From the NCBI GenBank assembly GCA_965200005.1, contig OZ241331.1, positions 2,914,001-2,978,000 on the forward strand: a stretch of DNA of 64,000 bases. Reading direction: 5' to 3'. Below the pieces are notes generated by a model. The model was not told the origin of the DNA and ran no database searches. It saw only the letters and a program-made list of their open reading frames with translations. The translations under genes and the position numbers were made by a program. The stretch comes from Aldehydirespirator sp965200005. GTDB taxonomy: Bacteria; Actinomycetota; Acidimicrobiia; Acidimicrobiales; Aldehydirespiratoraceae. Shown here piece after piece: positions 52,616-61,790 of this stretch (its first letter is position 1; each line of letters opens with the position of its first letter).

Positions 52616-53988
52616 GCGAAGTCACGGAGCCATTCAGCATGACCCACGTTGGGCTTCGCTCGGATTCAGTTGGGTTCGTGCGCACACGGGTATCAACGAT
52701 GGGCGGCCGCCGCGTTGTGGAGGTGGATGCCCGAGGCTCCAATGCCAACAACGCAGGTGCTCTCACCACCATCGACAGTCACGAGATGGCCGCCGCGGCA
52801 AGGCTCGCCCGACGCCAGCGCCTGCCGCTTGTGATGCATCTGGCTTCATCGGGCGCAGACATCTCCCAAGGCATAGATGCCTTGCAAGCTTGGGCAGCCG
52901 CCGCGGCTGAAATGTGTAAGTGCTCGGGGGTAGTCCCAGTGCTCGTAACCGCATCGGGCCCCACCGTGTCGGGCCCTGCGCTAATGCTCGGGTTAGCAGA
53001 TTTCGTGGTGATGACCGAGGACGCTTACGCCTTCGTCGTTGGGCCCCACATGGTCAAGCAGTTCACCGGTTTGGGCGTGGAGCGCGCTGAACTTGGCGGT
53101 GCCCACAAGCACTCACTGCAATCCGGGGTCGCAAGTTTCCTAGCTAGCGACCCAGCCGAAGCCACCGAAACACTTGCCGAACTGCTCACCTACCTGCCTG
53201 ATCACAACCTTGCTGACCCTCCCCCACAGGTCTGTGAGGATCCCATAGACCGCCAAGTCCCCGAGGTCAGCGACGTATTGCCGGCAGCCTCGGGAGGCAC
53301 CTACAACGTCGCAGATGTGATCGCGCCGATCGTGGACGACGGCATCATGCTTGAACCTCACGCCTTCTGGGGCACCAACCTGATCACCGCGTTCGCCCAT
53401 ATCGGGGGACGCCCGGTCGGGATTGTTGCCAACCAGCCCCAGTCGCTTGCCGGCACCCTTGACATCACCGCGTCACGCAAGGGTGCGAGATTCGTCGCCT
53501 TCTGTGACGCCTTCAACCTGCCGCTGGTGACATTCGTGGATACGTCGGGCTTTTACCCCGGCAAAGATCTCGAGTGGCGGGGCATGATCCGCTATGGCGC
53601 ACAGATGGCCTTCGCCTATGCACGTGCCACCGTGCCGAGGGTCAATGTCACGATTCGCAAGTCTTATGGCGGTGCTTACATCGTGATGGACTCCAAACCC
53701 ATGGGCAACGACATTGCGCTTGCCTGGCCAAGTGCTGAAATCGCGGTGATGGGTGCCAAAGGCGCTGTCGAGATCCTCCACCGTCGCTCCAGCCCCGAAG
53801 AACGCATCCAACATGTGGCCGCTTACGAGGAGCGCATGCTGAATCCGTACGTGGCTGCGGAACGTGGAACGATCGACGCGGTGATTGATCCTGCAGATAC
53901 ACGACGTGAGCTGTGCGCGGCTCTGGAGATGCTCACTGCCAAACGGGAGAAGCTGCCACGTCGTCGCCACGACAACTCGCCCTTGTGA
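52612..53988 (+). CDS. Acyl-CoA carboxylase carboxyltransferase subunit
   Basis: The beta subunit of a biotin-dependent acyl-CoA carboxylase (propionyl-CoA or similar), 458 residues. The oxyanion-hole Gly-rich turns are visible: FVDTSGFYPGKDLEWRGMIRYGA and TIRKSYGGAYIVMDSKPMGNDIALAWPSAEIAVMGAKGA. The N-terminal half keeps a crotonase-like fold (DSHEMAAAARLARRQRLPLVMHLASSGAD), though somewhat shorter than PccB (about 510-540). ATG overlaps the LysR stop. It links to citrate synthase and aconitase genes, which suggests acyl-CoA and TCA feeding steps under one regulator. Confidence 0.78.
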   Translation: MSEVTEPFSMTHVGLRSDSVGFVRTRVSTMGGRRVVEVDARGSNANNAGALTTIDSHEMAAAARLARRQRLPLVMHLASSGADISQGIDALQAWAAAAAEMCKCSGVVPVLVTASGPTVSGPALMLGLADFVVMTEDAYAFVVGPHMVKQFTGLGVERAELGGAHKHSLQSGVASFLASDPAEATETLAELLTYLPDHNLADPPPQVCEDPIDRQVPEVSDVLPAASGGTYNVADVIAPIVDDGIMLEPHAFWGTNLITAFAHIGGRPVGIVANQPQSLAGTLDITASRKGARFVAFCDAFNLPLVTFVDTSGFYPGKDLEWRGMIRYGAQMAFAYARATVPRVNVTIRKSYGGAYIVMDSKPMGNDIALAWPSAEIAVMGAKGAVEILHRRSSPEERIQHVAAYEERMLNPYVAAERGTIDAVIDPADTRRELCAALEMLTAKREKLPRRRHDNSPL

Positions 53989-54072
53989 GATTAAAGCAGA
54001 ACGCAAATCACGCCGACCTTGCGGGTCGCACCTCAAGTAGCCAGGGCGCCTCTCCGCTGTAATGTTGAGGCA

Positions 54073-55338
54073 GTGTCTGACAGCATCACCATCACCGACA
54101 ACCGCACAGGCGACAGCGTCGAGATTCCCATTGTTGGCCGAGGCGTCGACTCCGCTAGCTGGCGGAAGCTGCTTCCAGGTATCTGGTTTTTTGATCCTGG
54201 ACTAGCTACAACCGCTGGCACTGCTAGCGCCATTGCCGAGATCAACGGCGAATCCGGCATTCTGCGATACCGCGGCTATCCGATTGAGCAGCTCGCTGAG
54301 CACAGCACCTTTACCGAGGTTGCTTACCTTCTCGTTCACGGCGAGTTGCCAACCGCCGGCCAGCTTGACGATTGGGTGGATCAGATAACCCACCACACGT
54401 TCATTCACGAAAACTTCCGCAAACGCATCTTTGACGCTTTCCATTACGACGCGCACCCGATGGGTCTTTTGACATCAGGCGTGGCAGGGCTGTCAACCTT
54501 TTATCCCGATGCAAAGCAGATCTGGGATCCACAGAATCGGATGGAACAGATCATCCGGTTGATTGCCAAGATGCCGACACTGGCTGCGGCTGCCTATCGG
54601 TTCTCTCGTGGCTTGCCGTTCATCTTCCCCGACAACGCCGACGACTATCCGAAGCGTTTCCTGAAGATGATGTTTGACATCGGCGGCGATTATGAGCCTC
54701 CAGATGCGTTAACTCGAGCGATGCGAGTGCTGCTGATCCTGCACGCCGATCACGGCCAGAACTGCTCTACTACCGCCGCTCGGGTTGTTGGTTCGAGCCA
54801 TGTTGACCCGTATTCGACGGTGGCAGCGGGATGCGCAGCGCTGTATGGCCCTCTGCATGGCGGTGCTAATGAAGCCGTGATCAACATGCTTGAAGAAATC
54901 GGCTCCTATGAGGAGGTCGAGAGCTTCGTAACGGCAGCCAAGCGTGAAGGCCGCAGGCTGATGGGCTTCGGTCATCGTGTCTACAAGAACTACGACCCGC
55001 GAGCGATGATCATCAAGGAAGCAGCACACGATGTGTTTGAGGTGATCGGTAAGAACCCGCTGCTTGACATTGCTTTGAAGCTTGAGGAAGTGGCTCTTGA
55101 TGACGAGTACTTCTTGAGCCGACGTCTATATCCGAACGTGGACTTCTATTCGGGGCTCATCTACCAGTCGCTGGGCTTCCCGACGAACATGTTCACTGTC
55201 TTGTTTGCGATCGGTCGTACACCGGGGTGGTTAGCGCACTGGAACGAGATGATCGAGCAACAGTCACGCATCTACCGTCCACGCCAGGTTTATGTCGGCC
55301 CTGAGTGTCGCGACTACGTACGTATGGAAGATCGCTAA
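54073..55338 (+). CDS. gltA: Citrate synthase
   Basis: Condenses acetyl-CoA with oxaloacetate. It has 421 residues from the GTG at 54073. The catalytic residues are in place: the first His in HADHGQNCSTTAAR, the second in LMGFGHRVYKNYDPRA, and the Asp at DFYSGLIYQSLGFP. The start is inferred by homology; an upstream TTG in frame adds a non-conserved leader. It is on the same strand as, and 84 bases after, the carboxyltransferase gene. Confidence 0.93.
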   Translation: MSDSITITDNRTGDSVEIPIVGRGVDSASWRKLLPGIWFFDPGLATTAGTASAIAEINGESGILRYRGYPIEQLAEHSTFTEVAYLLVHGELPTAGQLDDWVDQITHHTFIHENFRKRIFDAFHYDAHPMGLLTSGVAGLSTFYPDAKQIWDPQNRMEQIIRLIAKMPTLAAAAYRFSRGLPFIFPDNADDYPKRFLKMMFDIGGDYEPPDALTRAMRVLLILHADHGQNCSTTAARVVGSSHVDPYSTVAAGCAALYGPLHGGANEAVINMLEEIGSYEEVESFVTAAKREGRRLMGFGHRVYKNYDPRAMIIKEAAHDVFEVIGKNPLLDIALKLEEVALDDEYFLSRRLYPNVDFYSGLIYQSLGFPTNMFTVLFAIGRTPGWLAHWNEMIEQQSRIYRPRQVYVGPECRDYVRMEDR

Positions 55339-55400
55339 TCCGCTAAAGCTGGATCGCTGATTCTCGAAGGGTAGAGCCCTAGCTGCAGGTCGCCCGAGGG

Positions 55401-56381
55401 TCAGTCTCCAACGTCTAGCACGATCTTGCCGGCATTGAGGTTTGCTTCCATGCGTGAATGTGCGGCTGCGACGTCTGCTAACGGGTAGCGGCTATCAATC
55501 ACTGGTGCCATCGCCCCGGATGCAACATGAGGCAGCATCTCTGCTGCGAACTGCTGGGTGACGGCAACCTTTTCCTCGATGGGTCGCGCACGCAGCGTTG
55601 TTCCGATGAGCGAGCCTCTGCACGCCATCAACGACGCCGGATTGAACGACACAGGACTCCCACTCATCACGCCAACCTGCACGATGCGTCCGCCGATCTT
55701 GAGGCACGAGACGTTGCGCGGTAGGTAGTCGCCACCAACCACATCCAACACAACATCCACGCCCGTGCCCGAGGTTGTAGCGGCAATCACCTCAACGAAG
55801 TCTTCGCTGCGGTAGTCGATCACCACGTCGGCACCCAGTGACTCACAAACGTCGTGCTTTCCGGCCGAGGCGGTGACCGCAATGCGTGCCCCGATAGCAC
55901 GGGCAATTTGTATGGCTGCTGTTCCAACACCGGAAGCGCCGGCGTGAACTAGCGCCCAGCGTCCCGATGTGAGACCTCCCTGGCGCACCAAGGCGTCCCA
56001 GGCGGTAATGAACACCTCAGCAAACGCCCCTGCATCACGCAAATCCAGTGCATCTGGCACGGCCATCGCTTGACGCTCATGGATCGTGACCCGCTCGGCA
56101 TAGCCGCCGCCAGAGACGATCCCCATCACTTTGTCGCCAACTTGGTGCGCGTTGACCCGCTCGCCGACTGCGATGACCCGACCTGCGAATTCCAGACCTG
56201 GAATATCGGTCGCACCCGCAGGTGGTGCGTAGAACCCACGGCGCTGCAGTAGATCAGCACGGTTCACTGCAGACGAAACGACGTTGACGAGTAACTCTTC
56301 GGGGCCGGCAACTGGATCAGCGACCTCTCGTACCTTGAGCACTTCGGGGTCACCAAAGGCTCTTATGACAGCAGCTCGCAT
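55401..56381 (-). CDS. Quinone oxidoreductase (MDR family)
   Basis: An NADPH-dependent, zinc-free medium-chain reductase of 326 residues. MRAAVIRAFGDPEVLKVREV and VNRADLLQRRGFYAPPAGATDIPGLEFAG match the PIG3/TP53I3 quinone-reductase group. The Rossmann turn is HAGASGVGTAAIQIARAIGARIAVT, and there are no structural zinc cysteines. Convergent with citrate synthase. The physiological substrate is unknown; redox cycling or detoxification is usual for the family. Confidence 0.87.
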   Translation of the reverse strand: MRAAVIRAFGDPEVLKVREVADPVAGPEELLVNVVSSAVNRADLLQRRGFYAPPAGATDIPGLEFAGRVIAVGERVNAHQVGDKVMGIVSGGGYAERVTIHERQAMAVPDALDLRDAGAFAEVFITAWDALVRQGGLTSGRWALVHAGASGVGTAAIQIARAIGARIAVTASAGKHDVCESLGADVVIDYRSEDFVEVIAATTSGTGVDVVLDVVGGDYLPRNVSCLKIGGRIVQVGVMSGSPVSFNPASLMACRGSLIGTTLRARPIEEKVAVTQQFAAEMLPHVASGAMAPVIDSRYPLADVAAAHSRMEANLNAGKIVLDVGD

Positions 56382-56442
56382 CTACGACACTCCCTCAGTT
56401 ATGTGATTCTCTAGAACTGCGTGGCGAAGAAGTGTGCCGCGA

Positions 56443-56802
56443 TCACGACTGTCCCTGCGTCTCGTCGCTCGCTTGAGACCGACTACTTGCCAGTGTGTGT
56501 TCGTGTACTACCTCGTCGATCACGAAACGCAAGAACTTCTCACTAAACGCCGGATCTAGCCCCGCGGATTTGGCCAAATCACGTAAGCGGGCAAACTGCT
56601 GACGCTCGCGCTCGGGATCAACTACTCCCAGCCCCGAACGCGCCTTGTGCTCACCGACTTGTCTCGTGATCTTGAACCGTTCTGCAAGTAGCAAGACCAG
56701 TGCCGCATCTATGTTGTCGATGCTGGACCGCAGTCGTGTGAGTGTTTGATCACTCGCTAAGTCGTGAGGGTGTGACGCAGCGTCCGAGTCTGTCTCAACC
56801 AC
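56443..56802 (-). CDS. Chorismate mutase, AroQ type
   Basis: Converts chorismate to prephenate for Phe/Tyr. It has 119 residues and is all-alpha. Active-site residues of the AroQ helix bundle are visible: Arg/Asp in LTRLRSSIDNIDAALVLLLAERF (Arg-x-x-Ile-Asp), Lys in VGEHKARSGLGVVDPERERQ, and the C-terminal EKFLRFVIDEVVHEH. Starts with GTG; the first 20 residues are unconserved. Monofunctional, with no prephenate dehydratase or dehydrogenase domain. Confidence 0.85.
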   Translation of the reverse strand: MVETDSDAASHPHDLASDQTLTRLRSSIDNIDAALVLLLAERFKITRQVGEHKARSGLGVVDPERERQQFARLRDLAKSAGLDPAFSEKFLRFVIDEVVHEHTLASSRSQASDETQGQS

Positions 56803-56853
56803 GTTGCGGAACGTTACCGCTGAGTCTGAGGTTTCAGAGTTGTCGATGAGTGA

Positions 56854-59172
56854 CTATGTGAAAGAACTTGAAGGAGCGTCATTTTGGCCGAAATCATTGT
56901 TGCCCCAACAAACAATCACGGTGTCTACACGAACCCCGCAACTGTGATTGCTACCTGCCTCAACTGAGCTAAACCAACCAACGGGCACAGCGAGCCGGTG
57001 TTCTTCACCATTGCCCCAACAGACGACAACGCCGTCGGTGCGAATCGCACAGCCGTGAGTAGTACCAACGGAAACTGACCGGTATCTGCCCTGAGGTGGG
57101 GTGGTACGACCGAGTCGCTGCTCACCCCAGCAGCGGATAGTGGCATCGGTGCGCAAGCCGCAGTTGTAACCGGGGCCTGCCGAAACTGAAATGAACGAAT
57201 CCAGTGGCGGGTTCGCTTGACCGAGATAGTTGTTGCCCCAGCAGATCACAATGCTGTCTTGACGAACCGCACAACCGTGCGACTTACCAACAGAGAGTTG
57301 CGTATAGACCCCGGGGGGCGGATCAGAGAGGTGGAAGGTGTTGTCACCCCAACACTCCACAGAACCGTTAGGCCGCAGACCACATGAATTGCTGGTTCCA
57401 ACCGATACCGAGTCGAACACTCCGAGTGGTGGATCTGCCTGACCGAAGTAGTTGTCTCCCCAACACGAGACGTAACCGTTGGCGTCTACTGCGCAGCTAT
57501 GAACTGCTCCCGCTGAGATTGATGTGAACTTCCCACCGGGGGCAGCCGAGCGTCCGTCTTCGTTGCTACCCCAACACAAGATCACACCGTTTTCTTGCAA
57601 TCCACACGAGTGAGTTGCCCCACCTGACACAGAGGTGAAGTGGCCAGCAGGTGAAGCGGCCCTGCCATCAGCGTTACTACCCCAACACAATGCCGTTCCA
57701 TCAGAACGCGCTCCACACGAGTGATCGGCGCCCGCAGACACAGACACAAACGTGCCCACTGGTGCATTCGACTTGCCATGGGAGTTGCTACCCCAACACA
57801 CAGCCGTACCGTCGCTTTGCACGCCACACGAATGATTAAAGCCTGCAGAAACAGTCGAGAAGGTGCCAGCAGGCGCAGCGGACTTTCCGTAGGCGTTGCT
57901 ACCCCAGCACGAAGCCGAACCGTCGCTTCGCATGCCACAGGCGTGATTAACGCCAATCGAGATGGACAAGAAAGCATCATCTGGTAGCTCGATACCTGAT
58001 GCGCCATCACCCCAACACAGCACTATCTGGTCTTGACGTATGGCACATGAGTACGTTTCGCCCGCATCGACCGACGTAAAGCGGCCCAGTGGCGCGTTGA
58101 GCCGCGATCCAAAGTTGTTGCCCCAACACTCGATCGAACCGTCAGATCGAACGCCACAAGAGTGAGCACTCCCCGCCGAGACACTGTTGAACTGCCCCTC
58201 GGGGGCATCGGTTACCGACGTTGAGCCCGGCCAGACAGGTGCCGCAAGTGTTGGGTTAGCGGCTCCCCAACACTCAACGTCGCCGTTTGTCCGCAAGCCG
58301 CAAGTGTGATTGGTGCCGCTCGAAACCGCCCAGAATGAACCATTAGGGGACCTTGATTGACCATGTTCATTGTCACCCCAACAGATGACTGAACGGTCAA
58401 AACGAACACCACATGAATGTGTTACCCCCGCAGACATTGACACGAAGTCACTTGCGTGAGGCTCGCGTTGAGTGTCCACGAGTTGCTGGCGCATCCGCTC
58501 TAGTGCCCGATGCATAAACGTCGCCATGTGAGCGCGTGTCGTGGGTGAGTCGGGGCAAAAGATCGAGCCGTCACCACAGCCTCGAGTCACTCCTGAGTTG
58601 GCTAGACGCGCGACATCATCGGCGTACCAGGCGTCATCTGCTACATCTGCGAATTCTGGGTCGGGGCCATCTGCAAACCCGAAAGCTCGCGACAGAAATA
58701 CAGCCATATCGGCTCGTGTGACACTCGCCTCTCCGCAGTAGTTGGAGCCATCACCACAACCGCGCGTTACCTCAAGTTGCGCAAAACGTTCAATAAACCG
58801 CGCAGACGGATCGGATGCATCAACGTCGCCAAATCGAGAAGAAGCAACAGGCCCAGGATCTGTGCCCTCTAAGACACGCACCAGCCACACCGCCATAGTC
58901 GCACGATCAATCGGTTGCTGTGGGCAGAACAGATCGTCACCACATTCAGTGCCCACGAAAGTCCCAATGTGGGCTAAGTCCTCAACGGCTTCGGCGTAGA
59001 ACGCACCCTCATGGGTGTCGCTGAAGGGGGAGTCATCGTGAATGGCTTGACTCGGCATCACCGACAACAGCATCCAGATCAAAGCCGAAACGGTCACACA
59101 ACCCAGCACCGAGAATGACCGGAAAGGCGCAGCGACACGCGCACGTATACCAGAAGGCCCAACGGAATCCAT
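56854..59172 (-). CDS. Exported SLH and RCC1-repeat protein
   Basis: A surface protein of about 772 residues from the ATG at 59172. A signal peptide or anchor (VLGCVTVSALIWMLLSVMPSQA) is followed by three SLH-type repeats, the last two with the CGDGSxxC insertion also found after the first (FVGTECGDDLFCPQQPIDRATM). From about 240 to the end run 14 RCC1-like units of about 37 residues (motif HSCGxRxDGxxxCWGxNxxG), probably two seven-bladed propellers. One pair of Cys per blade could form disulfides. The SLH part would attach it to the cell envelope and the propellers would bind an unknown partner. Confidence 0.82.
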   Translation of the reverse strand: MDSVGPSGIRARVAAPFRSFSVLGCVTVSALIWMLLSVMPSQAIHDDSPFSDTHEGAFYAEAVEDLAHIGTFVGTECGDDLFCPQQPIDRATMAVWLVRVLEGTDPGPVASSRFGDVDASDPSARFIERFAQLEVTRGCGDGSNYCGEASVTRADMAVFLSRAFGFADGPDPEFADVADDAWYADDVARLANSGVTRGCGDGSIFCPDSPTTRAHMATFMHRALERMRQQLVDTQREPHASDFVSMSAGVTHSCGVRFDRSVICWGDNEHGQSRSPNGSFWAVSSGTNHTCGLRTNGDVECWGAANPTLAAPVWPGSTSVTDAPEGQFNSVSAGSAHSCGVRSDGSIECWGNNFGSRLNAPLGRFTSVDAGETYSCAIRQDQIVLCWGDGASGIELPDDAFLSISIGVNHACGMRSDGSASCWGSNAYGKSAAPAGTFSTVSAGFNHSCGVQSDGTAVCWGSNSHGKSNAPVGTFVSVSAGADHSCGARSDGTALCWGSNADGRAASPAGHFTSVSGGATHSCGLQENGVILCWGSNEDGRSAAPGGKFTSISAGAVHSCAVDANGYVSCWGDNYFGQADPPLGVFDSVSVGTSNSCGLRPNGSVECWGDNTFHLSDPPPGVYTQLSVGKSHGCAVRQDSIVICWGNNYLGQANPPLDSFISVSAGPGYNCGLRTDATIRCWGEQRLGRTTPPQGRYRSVSVGTTHGCAIRTDGVVVCWGNGEEHRLAVPVGWFSSVEAGSNHSCGVRVDTVIVCWGNNDFGQNDAPSSSFT

Positions 59173-59428
59173 AGAGTTCACCCTACTGCTTTTCGTAGGA
59201 GCGAACCGTAGGCGAGCGCGCGCCACCAATGCAACCCAAAGTTGCCCTCATCGCTACAGGCAATCATGCTCTGGCATCAGCAGCAAACCGTACATTTGGG
59301 ACTCGTGACATAGAGCTAACAGGAAATGCCAACGCTTCGGGAACTACACGAATAACAGCGTCGTCGAATCTCCCAAGATGCGAGGGGTTGCCTCTATGGC
59401 AGCCTCAAGACTCCTGGGAGGGGATGTC

Positions 59429-61495
59429 ATGACAACTGATGTAAGCAACAAGACTCGATTGGCCGGTTCCGGCTGGATGAGTGGGTCGCGGTGGGGTCGC
59501 CGCATTGGCGGCATCTGCGCACTGGCGATCGTCGCACTGCTCGTCGCCGCTAGCTGTGCTGGTGGCGACCACTCCGAAGCGACTTACAGCATGGACTCCG
59601 CGGCCGCGAGCGAGTCCTACGACATGAGCGACGATGCCATGCACGAATCCGAAGAGATGATGACGGAGGAATCCGATGCCTCGGGCTTGCCGATGCCCAC
59701 GACCACCATCCTCTCGTCAGTCGAGATGGGCGACGCCGATTACGACGAAGCCGGCGAAGACATGGCCATGGCTGAGGAGGCTGCTGCCGAGACAGTCGCC
59801 ATGGCCACCGATGAGGTTGAGCTTGAAAGCCAGACCGGCGAGGTCACACCAACCAATCTGTCTTCGCCTCTGCTGGCTTCGCGCGACATCATCTATCGCG
59901 CCAATATTGCGATCGAGGCACACGACGTTGCCGCCGCTGCCTCTGAAGCCTCCCAGGCGATAGCAGCCATCGGGGGCGTGGTGTTCGGGCAGAACTCAAC
60001 AACTAGCCCGATACCACGAACAGTTCTCATATTCAAGGTGGCACCCGCTGACTTTGCAGCGGCGCTGCAGGCCCTCTCAGATATTGGCGAACTCAAGAGT
60101 CAGTCGTTGTCGGCCGACGACGTAACCGAGCGGGTCGTCGATCTCGAGAGCCGGATTTCAACGGCTGCTGTGAGTGTCGACCGGCTTCGGGAATTGCTCT
60201 CGAATGCCACCGACATCCGCAACGTTGCCACGTTGGAGTCGGAGCTAATGGCGCGCGAGGCAACCCTGGAGAGGTTGCGTGGTCAGCTTCGAACGCTACG
60301 AGACCAGGTCGCTCTGGCCACTATCACGCTTGAAATAACCGAAGTGCAGCCCGAGATTCCTGATGCGGCTATGGCTGCTGTTGTTGGGATCGGGCTAGAT
60401 CGAGATGAGGCTTGCGGCTTTGGCTTTAGTGAGCTTCAAGTCGAGACCACCAGCCCCGTTGTGCTCTGTGTCGAGATCGAAAACGTTGGTGATGATGTGC
60501 TCGGAGACGTTGAGATCACCTCTCCAACGTTGCGCCTAAGGACAACCGACTTCGACATGGTTGACGTGGTCGAAGGCACAGCAGATGATGGTGTCAGCGT
60601 GGAACCGGGAAGCACGGTCACAGCCGTGGCTGAGCTTGAGGTTGTGGATGGCATGCTGCGGCGCCAGAGCGTCTCGGATGGGATCTCTGCCCGGGTGAAC
60701 GTCACAGCGACGCCGGTGTCAAGCCCGCAGTTACCGCTCAGCTTCCGAGAGAACATGGCCATCATCCCGGTGCCGATCGTGGTGCCTGATGCGCTGATGG
60801 CGGTGTCGACCTGGCTTGGCGAGGATCCCGAGGATGCTTGCCCGGGTGTGGAGAACCTCGCAATGGACTCCAACGGTCAGGTCGTGCTGTGTGTGGAGAT
60901 CGACAATGTCGGTGACGACACGCTCGGGGAGTTCGACATCCGTTCGAACAACCTGAGACTTCGGGTTGATGACTTCGAGTTGGTTACCGCAGGCAACTCG
61001 GACGCATCGAATCCGATCGGGGGTCTTGAGCCACGTCAGACGCTGACAGCAATAGCGACCCTTGATGTCTCCGACAGCTATGTACAGCGGCAGAACTTCC
61101 GATACGGCTCCCACATTGACGTGGAGGTGCGGGCCAAGGCGCTCTCGGATCCCAACAACAGGTTCCTGACGCACCATGCGACGCTGTGGCTGCATGCTGA
61201 ACCAAGCGACGCGCTGCCCGGTCTCGCAGACTCGCTGAGTTCGGCTCTGGGGACGATTGCCAACATCGGCTCGATTGTCCTGGTCGTGGTTGGCTGGCTG
61301 CTTCCGTTCGCGGTGCTCATCGCCATCGTGTTGGTACCGGTTTCCTACTGGTACCGGCGCAGGCGGGTGCCGACACCCGCAGAGCAGACCTCCTCGGGAG
61401 TTGAGGCAGCTGAAGTTCGGGGCTCAGTCGTCAGCGGTTCACACGCAAGCGACTCAGACACAAGCCCCTCAGAGACAAGCGAGTCGACGAACTAG
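59429..61495 (+). CDS. DUF4349 lipoprotein with two extra related domains
   Basis: A 688-residue lipoprotein. The signal peptide and lipobox (LLVAASCAGG) precede an acidic Met/Ser/Glu-rich linker. A DUF4349 domain (RDIIYRANIAIEAHDVAAAASEASQAIAAIGG through ELMAREATLERLRGQLRTLRDQVALATITLEI) follows, including a coiled coil. After it comes a segment duplicated in tandem: DRDEACGFGFSELQ...VVLCVEIENVGDDVLGDVEI and EDACPGVENLAM...VVLCVEIDNVGDDTLGEFDI. A C-terminal membrane helix (VLVVVGWLLPFAVLIAIVLVPVSYWYRRRR) anchors it. GGGAGGGG upstream of ATG 59429 decides the start. Function unknown. Confidence 0.8.
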   Translation: MTTDVSNKTRLAGSGWMSGSRWGRRIGGICALAIVALLVAASCAGGDHSEATYSMDSAAASESYDMSDDAMHESEEMMTEESDASGLPMPTTTILSSVEMGDADYDEAGEDMAMAEEAAAETVAMATDEVELESQTGEVTPTNLSSPLLASRDIIYRANIAIEAHDVAAAASEASQAIAAIGGVVFGQNSTTSPIPRTVLIFKVAPADFAAALQALSDIGELKSQSLSADDVTERVVDLESRISTAAVSVDRLRELLSNATDIRNVATLESELMAREATLERLRGQLRTLRDQVALATITLEITEVQPEIPDAAMAAVVGIGLDRDEACGFGFSELQVETTSPVVLCVEIENVGDDVLGDVEITSPTLRLRTTDFDMVDVVEGTADDGVSVEPGSTVTAVAELEVVDGMLRRQSVSDGISARVNVTATPVSSPQLPLSFRENMAIIPVPIVVPDALMAVSTWLGEDPEDACPGVENLAMDSNGQVVLCVEIDNVGDDTLGEFDIRSNNLRLRVDDFELVTAGNSDASNPIGGLEPRQTLTAIATLDVSDSYVQRQNFRYGSHIDVEVRAKALSDPNNRFLTHHATLWLHAEPSDALPGLADSLSSALGTIANIGSIVLVVVGWLLPFAVLIAIVLVPVSYWYRRRRVPTPAEQTSSGVEAAEVRGSVVSGSHASDSDTSPSETSESTN

Positions 61496-61527
61496 CCGCG
61501 ACCCAGCTTGAGCACAACGGGAGGGTG

Positions 61528-61602
61528 TGGGCCGTAGGGGATTTGAACCTCTGACCTCCTGCGTGTCGAGCAGGCGCTCTAACCAGGCTGAGCTAACGGC
61601 CC
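61528..61602 (-). tRNA. tRNA-Val (GAC), unusual anticodon loop
   Basis: A 75-base cloverleaf. Acceptor GGGCCGT/ACGGCCC, discriminator A. The anticodon stem CCTGC/GCAGG encloses TCGACAC, giving anticodon GAC, but position 33 is C where tRNAs almost always have U. The T-stem AGAGG/CCCCT has one A-C mismatch. It resembles a tRNA-Asp body with a valine anticodon. Either real with odd features or partly decayed. Confidence 0.75.
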
Positions 61603-61620
61603 CGGAAGCGGGCACTCTAG

Positions 61621-61660
61621 CAGCCGCTACCCCATGACAACAGCGTGGTGGTAGCGGCTG
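61621..61660 (-). terminator. Inverted repeat between two tRNA genes
   Basis: CAGCCGCTACC and GGTAGCGGCTG form a perfect 11-bp stem with an 18-base loop, lying between the tRNA-Cys and tRNA-Val genes of the minus strand. It could be a terminator or a processing signal of the tRNA-Cys transcript. No T-run follows, so the terminator label is tentative. Confidence 0.45.
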
Positions 61661-61671
61661 TTGGGTGTGTG

Positions 61672-61746
61672 AGCGCCGGGCGGGATTTGAACCCGCGGCT
61701 TTACGGCTTTGCAGGCCGTTCCCTTGGTCCGCTCGGGCACCGGCGC
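61672..61746 (-). tRNA. tRNA-Cys (GCA)
   Basis: A 75-base tRNA. Acceptor GCGCCGG/CCGGCGC with discriminator U. The anticodon stem ACGGC/GCCGT encloses CTGCAAA, anticodon GCA. T-arm GCGGG TTCAAAT CCCGC. Confidence 0.93.
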
Positions 61747-61790
61747 GGGGCACCAAATCGTAGCGCCGGCTCAGGCTCATATAGGCGCGT

